NCBI GenBank assembly: GCA_028751875.1
Contig: CM054134.1
Span: 75,263,738 to 75,327,737 of the forward strand
Source: Rapana venosa
Lineage: Eukaryota > Mollusca > Gastropoda > Neogastropoda > Muricidae
Direction of reading: 5' to 3'
DNA: 64,000 nt
The first letter of the stretch is position 1; every line of letters starts with the position of its first letter. The notes beneath the pieces are model-generated. The model had not been told where the DNA came from. It was given only the letters and a program-made list of their open reading frames with translations, and did not search any database. Shown here in pieces: positions 62,975-64,000 of the stretch. The translations under genes and the position numbers were made by a program.

Positions 62975-64000
62975 GTTTATTTTTTGCTGCAGATTACCTA
63001 CTTAAAAAAATTACAAGTTTAGGACAGTAAAGCCATAAAAATAGCACTTGGTGTTCCAGTCCATGCTAACATAAATAATACTTATAAAGAAGCACATTTA
63101 CTCTCTCTCTTTCTGAACAAAGAAGATTGGCCGTATCAAAGTATGTGATTCGAAGTCTCTCTGTTCCAAATTCAGTAAAAGATGATTTTTTTTATGAATC
63201 AAGACACTGACTATCCAAAACGAGCAAGCAATGTTTCATTTCTCCTGCCAATCAAAACTTATACAGATTCATTAATGAAAGATATTGGTATTGACCTAAC
63301 AACAATTCCAATTTTTCCGATGGTTCCTCAAATGCCTCCTTGGGAACATATATCGGCTAACTTTGACACTGACTACACGGATGTCAAAAAGAATGAAGAT
63401 CAAAATTTGCTCACCGTTGATGTAAAAAGTCACACTGAAAGTAATTATTCTAATCATTTAAAAGTGTATACTGATGGATCTGTTCTGGAATCAGGAAGAA
63501 ATGGGGCAGCATTTGTGATTCCTGTTTTTAAAGTACAAAAATCATTTCATTTAGGAAAACATTTTTCTATTTTTACGTGTGAATTGTTTGCAATCCTTAT
63601 GGCCTTGAATTTTTTGTCAAATACTGCGCTTGACATTCACCACATTCTTTTTTGCGTTGACTCAAAGGCAGTATTGATGGCACTAAAGCACTGGCCTGGG
63701 AACATAAGGAAAGATATTGTATTTGAGATTAAATTCTTGATACATTGTATTGCAAGCAGATGCATACAAATAACTTTTTGCTGGGTCCCTACTCACTGTG
63801 GAATCTATTGGAATGAGTTGGTTGATTCTTTAGCAAAACAAGGTGCCTCGGATTGCAACATTGAAACGTTTGGTTCCAATCTCGCATTGTCCTCGCATGA
63901 AATTAATGCTAAATTGATGAATTGTATACATTCTAAAATGAAAAAACACACTTTGAAAACTTTCTTGCTCACGGAAAGTAGAAATTTTAATATATAAAAT
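62975..64000 (+). mobile_element. RNase H-bearing LINE, cut by window edge
   Basis: Same 5' truncation point as the 39-kb copy, inside the same CA tract, so it was amplified with the monomer and not inserted afresh. Confidence 0.8.
63182..63997 (+). pseudogene. RNase H domain, best-preserved frame
   Basis: A 271-residue frame. After a linker, RNase H has all the expected residues: YTDGS, FTCEL, FCVDSK, WVPTHCG with its histidine, and NELVDSLAK. RNase H would remove RNA from the RNA/DNA hybrid during retrotransposition. The frame is cut off from the upstream reverse-transcriptase end by an extra A near 63199 and shifts again near 63940, so the copy is inactive as a whole. Confidence 0.78.

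Larger units (their letters stand above)
51674..64000 (+). repeat. Second copy of higher-order repeat
   Basis: Collinear with 28201-40527 module by module, offset 23.4-23.9 kb, running off the right edge inside the RNase H LINE. Confidence 0.85.

Overview
The window is repeat-dense animal nuclear DNA with no unique protein-coding gene. tRNA genes with internal Pol III boxes and T-run terminators, tRNA-derived SINEs, three kinds of non-LTR retrotransposon and long microsatellites point to a metazoan. A marine invertebrate such as a mollusc is my best guess, but this is inference. A run of exactly 500 N (15541-16040) marks a scaffold gap. Base quality changes in blocks: 1-12400, 30300-34000 and 41600-43300 carry swollen homopolymers and many small indels, while 12900-15400, 16300-21400, 36700-37700, 39000-41500 and 43300-47900 read cleanly.

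Almost everything belongs to one macrosatellite with a basal monomer of about 5.5-6.5 kb. In order a monomer holds: spacer P; tRNA-Ala pair A; spacer Q; tRNA-Ala pair B; spacer R ending in a CT tract and a (TACA)n tract; spacer S; a tRNA-Ser-headed SINE (SINE-1); the 3' end of a CR1/L2-like LINE with an internal (GT)n; a (TAG)n...(TAC)n hairpin tract; a facing tail-bearing element; and a 37-bp minisatellite. Each tRNA pair is divergent: one tRNA on minus, about 160 bp of conserved spacer, one on plus. I count 34 tRNA-Ala copies, seven of them perfect 72-mers. Pair A carries anticodon TGC on both sides in most readable copies; pair B carries TGC on one side and CGC on the other.

Layout: 1-15540 holds two monomers and the start of a third, plus strand, one with a 3.1-kb minus-strand RTE-like LINE (9397-12461). 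After the gap, 16041-28043 is the same kind of monomer in reverse orientation, and 28201-40527 is its mirror image, so 16041-40527 is a palindrome with arms of about 12 kb folding at a tRNA pair near 28.1 kb. 40528-51673 continues in plus orientation and includes a 3.2-kb RTE-like LINE (43723-46918) with broken endonuclease and reverse transcriptase frames. 51674-64000 repeats 28201-40527 at an offset of about 23.5-23.9 kb, so the monomers form a higher-order repeat. An RNase H-bearing LINE 3' end lies in the same CA microsatellite at 16041-16903 (minus), 39083-40527 and 62975-64000.

The only plausible functional genes are the tRNA-Ala copies. Everything else is transposon debris, simple repeat or spacer. 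Assembly error is a serious alternative explanation for the palindrome and for some junctions.
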